A DNA stretch of 64,000 bases from Planctomycetota bacterium (GCA_017303505.1 JAFLCP010000009.1:21597-85596); one strand, 5' to 3'; counted from the first letter of the stretch, positions 37,353 through 47,222 are shown. The notes: generated by a model not told the origin, from the sequence alone. Translations and numbers: made by a program.

Positions 37353-38498
37353 CTACCCTTTCATATGGTCGCGTAACTTTCTTAGGTTCTCTGACGCAAT
37401 CGTTGATGACTCAGCGAGTTGGGTGATATGTCCCATCTTGCGGCCCATAGCGGCTTTAGATTTCCCGTACAAATGCAGGTAGGTTCTGGGTTCTTCCATG
37501 GCCAGCTTCCACTTAGGAGAACTGTTGCCCCACAAATCACCAAGAATATTCACCATAGCGCATGGAGCAACCAAGGAGGTTGAGCCCAGCGGCAGATTAC
37601 ATACAGCCCTAACTTGCTGCTCGAATTGACTGGTAACACAACCTTCAATCGACCAATGTCCCGAGTTATGCGGACGCGGTGCAATTTCATTGATCATAAG
37701 TTGATCGCCCGCAACGAAGAACTCGATACAGAGCAGACCTTCTAGTTGCAAAGTATCCGCCACACCTAAAGCAATTTGCTGGGCTTGTTGGTCGAGATGA
37801 GCGAGTGTGGGGGAAACGGGGCAGCGAGTTACATCGAGAATGTGGTGCCGATGTTCATTTTCGACCAGCGGGTAAACAACGGTCTCACTCTTTGGATTCC
37901 GCGCGACCAAGATCGAAACTTCAGCCCGAAAATCGATCATCTTTTCAGCGATTAACAGACCATTCCCAAGAGCTACTCGGGCCGCCTCGAGTTCTTCCAT
38001 CGAACGAACAATCCGTTGGCCTTTTCCATCGTAACCAAACTGAACCGTTTTCAATACGATAGGAAGTCCAAGCGTTTCGGCGATTCCCCTTAAGTCAGCA
38101 TTCGGTTCAACCGGCAAGAATGGAGTTACCAGGAACCCCGCATCTTGCAAGGTTGATTTCTCTTTAATGCGATGTTGCGATATCCCCAGCACTTTTGGCC
38201 CAGGCCGAACGGGAGCTAATTCAGAGACACGTTCCAGAGTTGCAACAGGGATATTTTCAAACTCGAGAGATATAACCTGAACCTCGCGAGCAAATTGCAG
38301 GAGTCGTTCTTCATCCTCGTAGGGAGCGCAGATATGTTTATGCGAAACTTCGCCCGCAGGAGATTCAGTCTCTGGGGCATAGACAATAACCTTATACCCC
38401 AGGCGTGAAGCGGCGACAGCAAACATGCGTCCCAGTTGCCCACCTCCCAGCATTCCCAAAGTAGCGCCAGGCAAAATTGGACTCAGGTTCCGATTCAT
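37353..38498 (-). CDS. purK: 5-(carboxyamino)imidazole ribonucleotide synthase
   Basis: ATP-grasp enzyme that carboxylates AIR with bicarbonate to N5-CAIR in purine synthesis. Diagnostic regions: [19 protein letters not shown] at the N terminus, [32 protein letters not shown] and [13 protein letters not shown]. 381 residues, normal length. It overlaps purE by four bases (ATGA), so the pair is translationally coupled. Confidence 0.97.
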   Translation of the reverse strand: MNRNLSPILPGATLGMLGGGQLGRMFAVAASRLGYKVIVYAPETESPAGEVSHKHICAPYEDEERLLQFAREVQVISLEFENIPVATLERVSELAPVRPGPKVLGISQHRIKEKSTLQDAGFLVTPFLPVEPNADLRGIAETLGLPIVLKTVQFGYDGKGQRIVRSMEELEAARVALGNGLLIAEKMIDFRAEVSILVARNPKSETVVYPLVENEHRHHILDVTRCPVSPTLAHLDQQAQQIALGVADTLQLEGLLCIEFFVAGDQLMINEIAPRPHNSGHWSIEGCVTSQFEQQVRAVCNLPLGSTSLVAPCAMVNILGDLWGNSSPKWKLAMEEPRTYLHLYGKSKAAMGRKMGHITQLAESSTIASENLRKLRDHMKG

Positions 38499-38989
38499 AA
38501 CACTGAGTCCTTCAACACGGTTTCCGTTTGAGACATCGCAAACTGTTGGAGCTTATCAGCCAAGAGCGGATCATTGATAGCCAGAATTCGTACGGCGAGC
38601 AGACCTGCATTACGTGCTCCCGCAGCGCCGATTGCCAAAGTCCCTACAGGAATTCCACCTGGCATTTGTACGATCGAAAGAAGGGAATCTAATCCCTGCA
38701 AAGCTTTACTTTGTACGGGAACGCCGAGGACGGGTAAGGTTGTACAAGAAGCAACCATTCCAGGTAAATGAGCAGCCCCACCAGCACCAGCGATGATTAC
38801 TTTCAATCCCCTGGCAGCCGCTTCCTTAGCATATTGAACCATCCATTCGGGAGTACGATGTGCAGAAACGACTCGACATTCATGAGGGACTCCAAAATGC
38901 TGAAGTGTTTCAGCAGCAGATTGCATCGTTTCCCAGTCGGAACGGCTTCCCATAATGACGCCGACCAACGGCTTCGATTCTTGGCTCAT
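38495..38989 (-). CDS. purE: N5-carboxyaminoimidazole ribonucleotide mutase
   Basis: Converts N5-CAIR to CAIR, the step after PurK. Class I PurE features: [29 protein letters not shown] with the catalytic His, [13 protein letters not shown], and [20 protein letters not shown] with PGGIPVGT following. 164 residues, normal length. It stands between rph and purK. Confidence 0.97.
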   Translation of the reverse strand: MSQESKPLVGVIMGSRSDWETMQSAAETLQHFGVPHECRVVSAHRTPEWMVQYAKEAAARGLKVIIAGAGGAAHLPGMVASCTTLPVLGVPVQSKALQGLDSLLSIVQMPGGIPVGTLAIGAAGARNAGLLAVRILAINDPLLADKLQQFAMSQTETVLKDSVL

Positions 38990-38999
38990 AGTTTATCTT

Positions 39000-39710
39000 T
39001 CAATCGAATTTCCAAAGCTTGCCCAGAGTTTCACGTTGAATCTGCGTCAGTTGCTTGATGCCTTGTTTTGCCTTGCTGATCAGTTGCGCTAATTGTTCAT
39101 CGTCGAAAGTTGCTTCTTCCCCAGTACCTTGAAGTTCGACGAACTTTCCTTTGCCCGTCATGACGACATTCATGTCAACTTCAGCCGCAACATCTTTAAT
39201 GTAGTCCAAGTCCAGTTCGACTTTTCCGTCGACGATGCCCACGCTAATGGCAGCTACACTATCTACCAAAGGATATTCAGCCAGTGGCTTCTTGCCATAT
39301 TCAGCGTGCAGGGCGTCAACGAGCGCCATAAAGGCGCCGGTAATGCTCGCTGTTCGCGTCCCACCGTCTGCTTGTAACACATCGCAATCGATGGCGATGG
39401 TTCGTTCGCCGAGTTTTTTGAGATCAACAATGGCCCGCAAACTGCGACCGATAAGGCGTTGAATTTCTGTAGTACGACCGTCGATTTTACCGCCGCGATC
39501 CCGCCCCTTTCGAGTTGAAGTGCTCGATGGGAGCATACTGTACTCAGCTGTAATCCAACCTTGGCCACCACCTTTGAGCCACGGTGGAACTTGCTCTTCA
39601 ATCATGGCGGTGCACAGCACAATCGTGTTGCCGCACTGGTACAAAACGCTACCAGGCGCGTGTTGCGTGAACTTTCGCTTCACTTTAACAGGACGGATCG
39701 TAGCTGCCAT
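39000..39710 (-). CDS. rph: Ribonuclease PH
   Basis: Phosphate-dependent 3' exonuclease that trims tRNA precursors. Diagnostic parts: [20 protein letters not shown], the Arg-rich [54 protein letters not shown]. 236 residues, normal length. It lies 10 bases upstream of purE and downstream of argF in one minus-strand series. Confidence 0.97.
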   Translation of the reverse strand: MAATIRPVKVKRKFTQHAPGSVLYQCGNTIVLCTAMIEEQVPPWLKGGGQGWITAEYSMLPSSTSTRKGRDRGGKIDGRTTEIQRLIGRSLRAIVDLKKLGERTIAIDCDVLQADGGTRTASITGAFMALVDALHAEYGKKPLAEYPLVDSVAAISVGIVDGKVELDLDYIKDVAAEVDMNVVMTGKGKFVELQGTGEEATFDDEQLAQLISKAKQGIKQLTQIQRETLGKLWKFD

Positions 39711-39746
39711 GTTGGAACCTTTCAGGAAGTGAGTCTCAAATCATTC

Positions 39747-40685
39747 TTAGATGTCAGCTGTATCAATCCAGCCTAGTTCCTTAGCCAGCCAAACTAACAG
39801 CCCCTTCTGGGCATGCATTCTGTTACCGGCTTGTGGAATGATCGCACTATTGGGGCTATCAATGACCTCGGCGGTTACCTCTTCCTCACGATGAGCGGGA
39901 AGGCAATGCAAGACCTTGGCGTTAGGGCGTGCCAAGCTCATGAGCGCCGAGTTGACCTGATAGGGCTGAAATAGCTTAAGACGTTGTTGAGTTTCCTCTT
40001 CTTGTCCCATGCTCACCCATACGTCAGTGTAGACAAAGTCGGCACCTTGCATGCCTAACTTTTTGTCGGCTGTCTGAACGATATCCGCTTTGGGATAACG
40101 TGCGGCAATTCGATCAAGCCATTCTTTTTCAATAAAATGCGACTCAGGTCCCAACAAGCGGAACTTGATTCCCGACATAGCGCACATCAGCGCCAAACTG
40201 CGTGAAACATTATTTCCATCACCGACAAACGTGAGTTGTTTACCGGCAACATTGTCGCAGAGTTCTTGCATGGTCATCAAATCAGCAATCGCTTGGCATG
40301 GATGTGCCAAGTCCGATAAGCCATTGATGATTGATACCGTATTGAACTTGGCCAACTCATCAATCGAGCTGTGTGAAAATGTGCGACACACGATGAAGTC
40401 GGTGTATTGTCCGAGAACCTGAATGAAGTCACTGGTCTTCTCGCGTTTTTGCCACCCTACTTCTTGGCCTAAGAACATGGCGGAACCACCTAGCTGAATG
40501 ATTCCCGCTTCAAAGCTGACACGAGTTCTCAAGCTGGGCTTTTCAAACAACAGTGCCAATACTCGACCAGCCAAGAGAGGTGGCCGCTTTCCTTTGGACC
40601 AGAGTCGCTTGAGCTGATGCGCGATGTTCAAAATCTCTGAAAGTTCAGAAGCAGTGACATCGAATAGAGTGGTGAGATGTCTCAT
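39747..40685 (-). CDS. argF: Ornithine carbamoyltransferase
   Basis: Makes citrulline from ornithine and carbamoyl phosphate in arginine synthesis. The carbamoyl-phosphate loop is EKPSLRTRVSFEAG, with HPCQAIADLMT in the middle and the ornithine-type VLHCLPAHREEEVT near the C terminus. 312 residues from the ATG at 40685, which has GGA seven bases upstream; an in-frame ATG at 40700 has no Shine-Dalgarno. It follows argD by about 60 bases. Confidence 0.96.
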   Translation of the reverse strand: MRHLTTLFDVTASELSEILNIAHQLKRLWSKGKRPPLLAGRVLALLFEKPSLRTRVSFEAGIIQLGGSAMFLGQEVGWQKREKTSDFIQVLGQYTDFIVCRTFSHSSIDELAKFNTVSIINGLSDLAHPCQAIADLMTMQELCDNVAGKQLTFVGDGNNVSRSLALMCAMSGIKFRLLGPESHFIEKEWLDRIAARYPKADIVQTADKKLGMQGADFVYTDVWVSMGQEEETQQRLKLFQPYQVNSALMSLARPNAKVLHCLPAHREEEVTAEVIDSPNSAIIPQAGNRMHAQKGLLVWLAKELGWIDTADI

Positions 40686-40747
40686 TTTATGTTCCAACAT
40701 TTATCTACATGAAGGCGATGTAAATTTGGGATTCACAAACTTTGGAA

Positions 40748-41965
40748 TCAGGCATTTTGACTCGAAAGCGTGTTTTCTGAAGCGACCAAAATACGCGAGA
40801 GAATTTCCAAGCTTTGGTCAACTTCATCATCGGTCAATGTAAGAGCAGGCAAGAATCGCAAAACGTTCCCTTGAGTGCAATTGATCAATAAACCGTCGTC
40901 CAAAGCAGCTTGAACGATACCGGCTCCTTCCATCTCAAGTTCGACGCCGATCATTGTCCCGGCCACTCGAACCTCACGGATAAAATCCACTTCTCCCTTG
41001 ATCGATTCGAGCCCAGCTTGAAACCGCGCGCCGATCTGTTGTGCTCTGCCGAGCAACCCTTCCGATTCAACGGTTTGCAAGTAAGCGATACCAGCGGCTG
41101 CAGCGATGGGGTTACCACCAAACGTTGAGGCGTGTAAACCTGGTTTAAGGAAGCTGGCTACTTCGCTCTTAGCTAACATCGCTCCCCCGGCGATTCCACC
41201 GCATAGTGATTTGGCGAGGGTGATAATGTCAGGCTCAACGCCAAAAAACTGATAACCAAACCATTCACCGGTTCGCCCACAGCCTGTTTGAACCTCATCA
41301 AAAATCAGCAATAGCTTGTGTTGATCAGCCAGATCGCGGAGGCCTTGAATAAAACTTGCATCGGGGATCTTTACGCCACCTTCACCTTGAATGGGCTCGA
41401 TCATGATCGCTATGGTTTCATGGTCGATGCGTTTGGATACGGCCTCAAGATCCCCCCAAGGCACATAGCTAAATCCTGGCAACATAGGTCCAAGACCGGC
41501 GTGGTATTTGGGTTGGGCCGTTGCCGAGAGAGCTCCCATGGTGCGTCCATGAAAACCACCTTCAAACGTGATGATTTTGTAGCGTGTTGGGCTGCCGTTT
41601 AAGCGGGCCAACTTGATGGCCGCTTCGTTCGCTTCAGCGCCACTGTTGCAGAAAAACGCTTGCCCGCCGAAGCTTCGCTCGGAAAGCATTTCGGCCCATT
41701 GCCCCTGCTGTTCCATGTGCCACGTATTGGGAACGTGAATGAGTTCTTTCACTTGTGCGGTAATCGCATCGACAATAGCGGGGTGGCAATGCCCGAGAAG
41801 ATTGCAGCCCCAACCTGGGAACAGATCCAATAATTCGCGGCCTTCGCTATCCCAAATACGCGAACCTTCCCCACGCACCAAATTCACCGGATAACGTTTG
41901 TAGTTGCCGATGACATATTTGGAAAACAAGTCGACCGTGGCTTGTGAACTCAAATGACGCGACAT
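40748..41965 (-). CDS. argD: Acetylornithine aminotransferase
   Basis: PLP-dependent class III transaminase converting N-acetylglutamate semialdehyde to N-acetylornithine. Motifs: LFPGWGCNLLGHCHPAIV, FFCNSGAEANEAAIKLAR, FEGGFHGRTMGALSAT, LLIFDEVQTGCGRTG and the PLP lysine in ITLAKSLCGGI. 405 residues. The ATG has AAGGA upstream. It lies between argB and argF. Confidence 0.96.
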   Translation of the reverse strand: MSRHLSSQATVDLFSKYVIGNYKRYPVNLVRGEGSRIWDSEGRELLDLFPGWGCNLLGHCHPAIVDAITAQVKELIHVPNTWHMEQQGQWAEMLSERSFGGQAFFCNSGAEANEAAIKLARLNGSPTRYKIITFEGGFHGRTMGALSATAQPKYHAGLGPMLPGFSYVPWGDLEAVSKRIDHETIAIMIEPIQGEGGVKIPDASFIQGLRDLADQHKLLLIFDEVQTGCGRTGEWFGYQFFGVEPDIITLAKSLCGGIAGGAMLAKSEVASFLKPGLHASTFGGNPIAAAAGIAYLQTVESEGLLGRAQQIGARFQAGLESIKGEVDFIREVRVAGTMIGVELEMEGAGIVQAALDDGLLINCTQGNVLRFLPALTLTDDEVDQSLEILSRILVASENTLSSQNA

Positions 41966-41996
41966 AGATCATCCTTTTCGGGAAAGCAAATAGTGC

Positions 41997-42947
41997 CTAA
42001 GCGTGGCGATAAGCTTGTCGAGGACCAGCCAGAATCTCAGTCCCCACACCTTGAGTCGTATAGACTTCCAGAAGCAAAGAGTGACGAAGTTTTCCATCAA
42101 TGATGTGAACCTTGCCCACCCCGCGATTCAAAGTTCCCAAACATGCTTCGATCTTGGGAATCATTCCACTCTCAATGACACCAGTGCGAATCAATTCGTT
42201 CGCTTCATCGGCAGTAAGGGAAGGAATTACCGTTGATGGATCGTTCTTATCTTTTCGCACGCCGTTAACATCACTCAAGAAGACCAATTTCTCGGCCCCT
42301 AGACTTTCGGCTACTGCCATCGCAGCGGTATCGGCGTTGACGTTGTACTTCTGACCTTTGTCATCGACGCACACGCTTGGAATGACGGGAATCTGCGACG
42401 TATAAGTAAGGCTCTCGATAACGTTGCGATCCACGCGAGTGACGTGCCCCACGAAGCCCAGATCGATTTTTTCGCCCGAACCGTTATCGAGCAGGAGCTT
42501 TTCGCCGAACAGCACTGGGGTTGTTCCAAACGTAAGATTCATAGCTCGACCGCCGAGACGCTCGATTTCGTCGGTGAGTTGTTGATTAATCTCACCCGCC
42601 AAGGTTTTGACCACGATATCCAAAGTCGCTTCGTCGGTAACACGACGCCCTTGGATTTTCTTGGGGGTAATATTGGCTTGTGCCATCGCGCGATCAATCG
42701 CTGCTCCACCACCGTGAACGATCACGGGCCGCATACCCACGGTTTCCATGAAGATCACATCCAAGAGAATGTGGCGCATTGCGTTGGCATCATCCATCAA
42801 ACTGCCACCCAGCTTGATGACCGTTGTTTTGTCTCGAAATCGACGAATCCACCCCATCGCTTCGATAAGGGTATCTGCCTTTGCAATCGCTTCTTCCACG
42901 GAGGTCGTTTCTCCTGTAGGGTGTTGTGTGTAAGTGGTAATAGTCAA
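41997..42947 (-). CDS. argB: Acetylglutamate kinase
   Basis: Phosphorylates N-acetylglutamate, usually the controlled step of arginine synthesis. Motifs: [28 protein letters not shown] and [20 protein letters not shown]. The longest frame starts at a TTG directly after an in-frame TGA; a GTG at 42899, with AGGAG 11 bases upstream, would give 300 residues and a more usual N terminus. The start is therefore uncertain. First gene of the arginine series; 32 bases separate it from argD. Confidence 0.94.
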   Translation of the reverse strand: MTITTYTQHPTGETTSVEEAIAKADTLIEAMGWIRRFRDKTTVIKLGGSLMDDANAMRHILLDVIFMETVGMRPVIVHGGGAAIDRAMAQANITPKKIQGRRVTDEATLDIVVKTLAGEINQQLTDEIERLGGRAMNLTFGTTPVLFGEKLLLDNGSGEKIDLGFVGHVTRVDRNVIESLTYTSQIPVIPSVCVDDKGQKYNVNADTAAMAVAESLGAEKLVFLSDVNGVRKDKNDPSTVIPSLTADEANELIRTGVIESGMIPKIEACLGTLNRGVGKVHIIDGKLRHSLLLEVYTTQGVGTEILAGPRQAYRHA

Positions 42948-43136
42948 TCAAAAAACGGAAACCATCTGCCTGAAAACGGGAGAAGGGGGTGACTAGGATT
43001 TACTCCCAAGTCCCCCCCTTAACAATGTTTTGGCCAACGTGTTTTGTTTTCTTAACCGGTTTCGATCGAACGTGAGCTATCTAGGAAAGCCCAATAGGAT
43101 AGAAAATTCGCTGGCTGGATGCAATTGCGGCATCGG

Positions 43137-44363
43137 CTAAGGATTGAGCCCTTCGACGAATTTGTACAGTCGGCCACCTGAAGTGACCGTGGTGAAATAA
43201 ACCTCACCATTTTCATCTTCACCGAACGTTACGACCGGAAGGCTCGGTGGCCAAATAATCTGTTGATTTGCGGTAACTTTCTTGGATTTTGCGTCATAAC
43301 GGAGAGCCCAGAGCTTTCCGGAGACGTAGTCGCCATACAAATATGCTCCGGCAAGTGACGGAACTTTTGTACCGTGGTATACCTGCCCGCCCGTGATGGA
43401 CTTGCCCCATGATTCATTGTGGGGGTAATCAAAAATTGGGTCGATTGTTGGAGATGGAGCCTTTTGCCCTTGGTTTTTGAAATCGTGTTTTCCTTCACGC
43501 AAGCTCCAACCGTAGTTCCCCCCTTTTTCAACCAAGTTGATTTCTTCCCATAGGTCTTGGCCGACATCCGCAACCCAAAAATCTTTGCTCTGGGGATCGA
43601 AAGTCATTCGCCAAATATTACGGAAGCCATAGGCGTAGATTTCGGGCTTGGCACCAGACTGATTTACAAATGGATTGTCCTTGGGAACAGCGTAAGCTTT
43701 TCCTTCTTCTTTGTTATTGACGTCCAATCGCAAAATTTTGCCGAACCAAGTCGACAAATCCTGGCCACTTAGCAATGGATCATTTGCCTTACCGCCATCC
43801 CCCAAACCAACATAAAGATAGCCATCAGGTCCAAAAACTATCGAGCCACCATTGTGGTTCCAAAATGGTTGCTTAAGAGTCCACAGAATTTCTTCTGACT
43901 CGGGTAACGCTTTGTTGGGATTTTTGGGATCAACGCGGAATCGAGATAAGGTGCTGAGATGGGCTTCTTTCTTCGCAGTGTAATACAAAAAGAACTCGCC
44001 GTTCTTTTTGAAATCAGGGTGGAAAGCGATCCCCAATAAGCCTTCTTCATTTTCCTGGTCTTTGTACATCACACGATCAGTGATATCCAAAAACACTTCC
44101 GCTTCCTCAACGCTCTCATCGTTGGGCATCACATAAATGGTGCCATACTGACTTCCAACGAACAAACGACCCGACTTATCGCCCGCATGGGTCACAAAAA
44201 TCGGGCGTTCGATCGTAATGGAAGGAAAAGCGCGTTCCACACGAACTTTCAGAGGAGTCTGCTCCATTTCTTGGGCCGCTGATTCTCGAACCATTGTCAT
44301 TGAGCAACAACTGAATGCCGCTACAAACAACGTCGATGCGAAAAAACGAACTGATTGAAACAT
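43137..44363 (-). CDS. Secreted PQQ-dependent sugar dehydrogenase-like protein
   Basis: About 408 residues with a signal peptide (about 1-31). The six-bladed glucose/sorbosone dehydrogenase propeller is marked by FVTHAGDKSGRLFVGSQYGT, EEGLLGIAFHPDF, HNGGSIVFGPDGYLYVGLGD and VADVGQDLWEEINLV. A soluble periplasmic aldose or sorbosone dehydrogenase using PQQ is likely; the substrate is unknown and no PQQ synthesis genes are nearby. The ATG at 44363, with GAGG eight bases upstream, is preferred over an in-frame GTG nine bases earlier. Confidence 0.92.
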   Translation of the reverse strand: MFQSVRFFASTLFVAAFSCCSMTMVRESAAQEMEQTPLKVRVERAFPSITIERPIFVTHAGDKSGRLFVGSQYGTIYVMPNDESVEEAEVFLDITDRVMYKDQENEEGLLGIAFHPDFKKNGEFFLYYTAKKEAHLSTLSRFRVDPKNPNKALPESEEILWTLKQPFWNHNGGSIVFGPDGYLYVGLGDGGKANDPLLSGQDLSTWFGKILRLDVNNKEEGKAYAVPKDNPFVNQSGAKPEIYAYGFRNIWRMTFDPQSKDFWVADVGQDLWEEINLVEKGGNYGWSLREGKHDFKNQGQKAPSPTIDPIFDYPHNESWGKSITGGQVYHGTKVPSLAGAYLYGDYVSGKLWALRYDAKSKKVTANQQIIWPPSLPVVTFGEDENGEVYFTTVTSGGRLYKFVEGLNP

Positions 44364-44427
44364 AGCAAACACCTCATGAAATTCAGGTCAAAACGCGTGC
44401 TGAGAATATCTTACAAACGACAGAGCT

Positions 44428-45156
44428 TTACTTGACATCGAGCAATTCGACTTCAAAGATCAACAATTCGTTTGGACCGATGTCACCACCGGCACCGCGC
44501 TCACCGTAGGCCAAGCCTGGTGGGATATAGAGAATCCATTTATCACCAACCTTCATGCGCTGCAACGCTTCGGTCCAACCTTTAATCACACCCGAAACTG
44601 GGAAAGAAATGGGTTCGCCGCGAGCAATCGAGCTGTCGAAAACTTTGCCGTTGAGCAATTTACCTTCGTAGTGAACCTTGACTTCGCTGGTGAGTTTTGG
44701 TTGAGCGCCGGTTCCTTGCTTAACCACCTTGTACTGAAGACCGCTCGGTAGGGCGATCACGCCTTCAGCCTTTTTGTTCGTTTCAAGAAACTCGCTAGCC
44801 TTGGCCAAGTTATCCTTGGTTGAGGCTTCTACACGTGAAGTGAGCATCTTGTTGATATCGTCGAAAGCCTTCGACATTTCTTCGTCGTTCAAACGTGGCT
44901 CTGTTCCAGCCAACATATCCATGATGCCAGCGACGAGATCATCTTTGGAAAGATCACCTGGCTTGAAACCAGCTTCCTTTAAGTTTCGACCGATGTTCAG
45001 ACCAATTGCGTAACTCGGAGGGCTCATAGGTTTTTGAACTTCTTTCTGAGGTGCAGGCGACGCAGGATCCTGCCCAACAACGGCTACATAGCTTGCGAAT
45101 GAAATCGCAATTACGGAAAACACCGCACTCCACGACGACAGACTAATACGTCGCAT
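44428..45156 (-). CDS. FKBP-type peptidyl-prolyl isomerase, exported
   Basis: 242 residues: signal peptide (about 1-28), an Mip/FkpA-like helical dimerisation domain (about 45-125; SYAIGLNIGRNLKEAGF) and an FKBP domain (about 130-242; VKVHYEGKLLNGKVFDSS, VIKGWTEALQRMKVGDKW, YIPPGLAYGERG). Assists folding of exported proteins. It is encoded 65 bases upstream of the sugar dehydrogenase on the same strand. Confidence 0.96.
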   Translation of the reverse strand: MRRISLSSWSAVFSVIAISFASYVAVVGQDPASPAPQKEVQKPMSPPSYAIGLNIGRNLKEAGFKPGDLSKDDLVAGIMDMLAGTEPRLNDEEMSKAFDDINKMLTSRVEASTKDNLAKASEFLETNKKAEGVIALPSGLQYKVVKQGTGAQPKLTSEVKVHYEGKLLNGKVFDSSIARGEPISFPVSGVIKGWTEALQRMKVGDKWILYIPPGLAYGERGAGGDIGPNELLIFEVELLDVK

Positions 45157-45303
45157 ACACTCACCTTTAATGAATCAAACGGGGATAAACGATAGTGGGC
45201 CAATTTGTAGGATCGATGCCAAAGCGGTTGGCAGTACCCCCGTGGCGGCTACCAGAACGCTGCATGATTCCTGGGGTATGCCCCCCAGAAGCGATAAATA
45301 TAC

Positions 45304-45567
45304 CTAAGGTTCGTCCCGATTCACAGTGGCAGAACTAGAAGAGTCCGCCGCTGACGACCGAGTGGAATCCACTGCCCTGTCCTTTGGGGCGTCGACTCTT
45401 TGAAAGCGGCGGCACGCGCCTACAGGTTGAGGAGGATATTTGGGCCAAGTTGGGTCCGAAACTCCCAGCTGACACAAAAGGAACTGAGAGCCCTTGCCAC
45501 TGACTATGATGCGGTGCTGCTTGCATTCACCACACAAAGAAGCTTCCAAATGCAACGGCAAGTTCAT
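45304..45567 (-). CDS. Small cysteine-containing conserved protein
   Basis: 87 residues, function unknown. The core has a CxxC-like pair (SLCGECKQHRIIVSGKGSQF), then LLCQLGVSDPTWPKYPPQPV and a further Cys. I recall this arrangement (Cys pair, GS-x-F-LLC, DP-x-x-PKYP-x-PV-x-x-C) from small uncharacterised bacterial proteins, which supports a real gene with a possible metal site. The tail is rich in Ser and Ala. The ATG at 45567 has no strong Shine-Dalgarno. Confidence 0.6.
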   Translation of the reverse strand: MNLPLHLEASLCGECKQHRIIVSGKGSQFLLCQLGVSDPTWPKYPPQPVGACRRFQRVDAPKDRAVDSTRSSAADSSSSATVNRDEP

Positions 45568-45916
45568 TTTATCAGGACTCGAAATGGGTCATGCGATCTT
45601 TGACAGGGCGCGGCTTCGCCCCCAATTTGGCTGAGAAAACTCGCCGTGGTATCGTAGCCGACACGCGCGATTTGAACAGTCGTCATAATCGTTACTTCTT
45701 CACTGCAATTGTGTGACTTGAACGCACAATAGTTTGATTTTTACTCTTCGGTACAAATTCACATTCTATGGTTATGTGGCTTTGGAAATGCCGCGAAGAG
45801 GAGAGCGAAAGCTGTCCCTTCGAGGATTGCCAGCCAGAGTCTGGGGGGTGTGGCGATCGAATAGTCGATCGCGACTCGATCACGACCTAGATTTCCATCG
45901 TTTCCTGACGACAGGC
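45568..45916. other. Intergenic region before the tad locus
   Basis: About 350 bases with no recognised gene. It should contain the promoter of the first pilin module. An in-frame upstream extension of the pilin frame exists but is not protein-like. Confidence 0.45.
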
Positions 45917-46022
45917 TTCCCGTTTTGTGGCGAAATAGGAAGCATTGAATGCAGGAGCTTATTGTTCACCCGTTGTTTGTGCCTTCGGGCACGCCATCCA
46001 CAAAATTTGGAGAGGAATAACC
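45917..46022 (+). promoter_or_regulatory. Structured 5' leader of flp copy 1
   Basis: Aligns with 47377-47479 ahead of the second pilin. Shared blocks include TTTTGTGGCGAAAT, GAATGCAGGA, TTATTCACCC-like sequence and a hairpin GTGCC-TTCG-GGCAC at 45979-45992. The Shine-Dalgarno GGAGAGG follows about 10 bases before the ATG. Confidence 0.65.
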
Positions 46023-46196
46023 ATGAAGAATTTCGCCGCTAAAATCAGTAGCTTTTTGAAGAGTGAAGACGGCCCAACAGCAGTTGAATACGCTGTTATG
46101 TTGGCTTTGATCGTTGTTGTTTGCTTGGGTGCTATCCGCACCATCGGCACCAACGCTTCGACGACCTTCAACAAGGTTTCGCAACAGTTGAAGTAA
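46023..46196 (+). CDS. flp: Flp/Fap-type pilin, copy 1
   Basis: 57-residue type IVb pilin. The leader peptide MKNFAAKISSFLKSEDG ends at the prepilin cleavage site G|PTAVEY, with Glu5 and Tyr6 of the mature chain as the family requires. A hydrophobic helix (AVMLALIVVVCLGAIRTIG) follows. It is identical to copy 2 except for two residues in the leader (Ser9 Ser10 against Arg Asn). Pilus major subunit exported by the Tad system. The ATG follows GGAGAGG. Confidence 0.95.
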   Translation: MKNFAAKISSFLKSEDGPTAVEYAVMLALIVVVCLGAIRTIGTNASTTFNKVSQQLK

Positions 46197-46252
46197 TTCG
46201 CTCTGGCGAATTCTTGTCCGAGGTTTCTACCTTGGGCTGATGTTGAAAATAG

Positions 46253-46285
46253 AATGCGATCGGTGTCTTTGATGCCGATCGCATT
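46253..46285 (+). terminator. Hairpin after flp copy 1
   Basis: An 11-bp perfect stem (46253-46263 with 46275-46285), loop 11 bases, followed by the weakly U-rich TATTCTCTTCC. It probably ends most pilin transcripts or protects their 3' ends, giving pilin over peptidase expression. Confidence 0.55.
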
Positions 46286-46329
46286 TATTCTCTTCCAGCA
46301 TGTGGTGTTAGCCAACAAGAGATGCAATC

Positions 46330-46437
46330 ATGCCAAATATCATTCCAATCGAAGTGATCCAAAACTCATGGGAAATCATCTGGTGCGCTGTTAGCACCTT
46401 GATTGTGCTCATTACTTGGATCTGCAATTTGCGTTAA
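46330..46437 (+). CDS. Candidate 35-residue membrane peptide
   Basis: ATG to TAA, 35 codons, between the first pilin and its peptidase. After MPNIIPIEVIQNS comes one hydrophobic helix (WEIIWCAVSTLIVLITWICN), ending in Leu-Arg. AAGAGA lies about nine bases upstream. No counterpart exists in the second module. It could be a small membrane protein or chance; I do not recognise it. Confidence 0.3.
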   Translation: MPNIIPIEVIQNSWEIIWCAVSTLIVLITWICNLR

Positions 46438-46576
46438 GACTCTGCACTTCTTGCCGATTAATCCCGCTACGCGACCTGGATATAAATCGCCGCTCAACCT
46501 ATTACTTGCGTTGACGTGCCCCTGCCCTCCCCGCCGACATCCCATAAGTTCCCACCTCAAAACCAAGAGTATCCCC

Positions 46577-47134
46577 ATGGAATCGATTTGCTCGATATTA
46601 CTAGAACACTGGAGTGTTTGGTTGGTTGCCGTAACGTTAGTGGTAGCCGCCGTAATCGATGGTCTTTATTTGAAAGTCCCCAACTGGCTGACCATCCCGA
46701 TGATTATTTCGGGTTTGGTTTTCAGCTTCACCGTTTCAGGTTGGAACGGTTTAGGCTGGAGTCTCCTCGGAACCGTGGTCGGCTTGATCCTCCTGCTGAT
46801 CGTTTACAGCATCGGTGGTATGGGAGCTGGCGATGTGAAACTCTTGGCTGGAATCGGAGCCTGGATGCACGTTGAGCACACTTTCTGGATTTTCATTGCA
46901 ACCACAATCGTAGGTGGCATCATGGCCTTGTTCATGATCGCAGCATCCGGACGTTGGAAGAAACATTTTGGTCAGATGAAAATGATCACTCAAGAAATAG
47001 TAGACGTTCGCGATCCCGAAACATTGTTCGCTATTGCCAAAGAACGCAAACCTCGAATGATGCTGCTCCCTTACGGAGTTCCAATGACGATTGCCGCTCT
47101 CGGCTACTTCGCAACTCAAGGCTTGCTGTGGTAA
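46577..47134 (+). CDS. cpaA: Prepilin peptidase (A24, TadV/CpaA type), copy 1
   Basis: 185 residues, short form without the N-terminal methylase domain. The catalytic Asp pair is in AAVIDGLYLKVPN and GGMGAGDVKLLAGIGAW (the GxGD motif). Five or six membrane segments. Cleaves Flp prepilins after Gly. The ATG at 46577 matches the start of copy 2; in-frame codons further upstream are not protein-like. Confidence 0.93.
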   Translation: MESICSILLEHWSVWLVAVTLVVAAVIDGLYLKVPNWLTIPMIISGLVFSFTVSGWNGLGWSLLGTVVGLILLLIVYSIGGMGAGDVKLLAGIGAWMHVEHTFWIFIATTIVGGIMALFMIAASGRWKKHFGQMKMITQEIVDVRDPETLFAIAKERKPRMMLLPYGVPMTIAALGYFATQGLLW

Positions 47135-47222
47135 CGCGTGCCCTGCCGAACTGATCGAGGAAATACTACACCAAGAGAAATGCAGTGCGCACAGCACGAC
47201 AATACTCAATGTGACTAATTAG

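Noticed and set aside
45271..45288. CTGGGG/CCCCAG hairpin after the small Cys protein gene
   Set aside because: Only six base pairs and no T run on the relevant strand; not strong enough to call a terminator.
45734..46042. Plus-strand frame running into flp copy 1
   Set aside because: It is in another frame from the pilin, crosses the conserved leader and has no protein-like composition.
46403..46576. N-terminal extension of the first prepilin peptidase
   Set aside because: The second copy aligns from the ATG at 46577; the extension is not conserved and partly overlaps the small hydrophobic frame.
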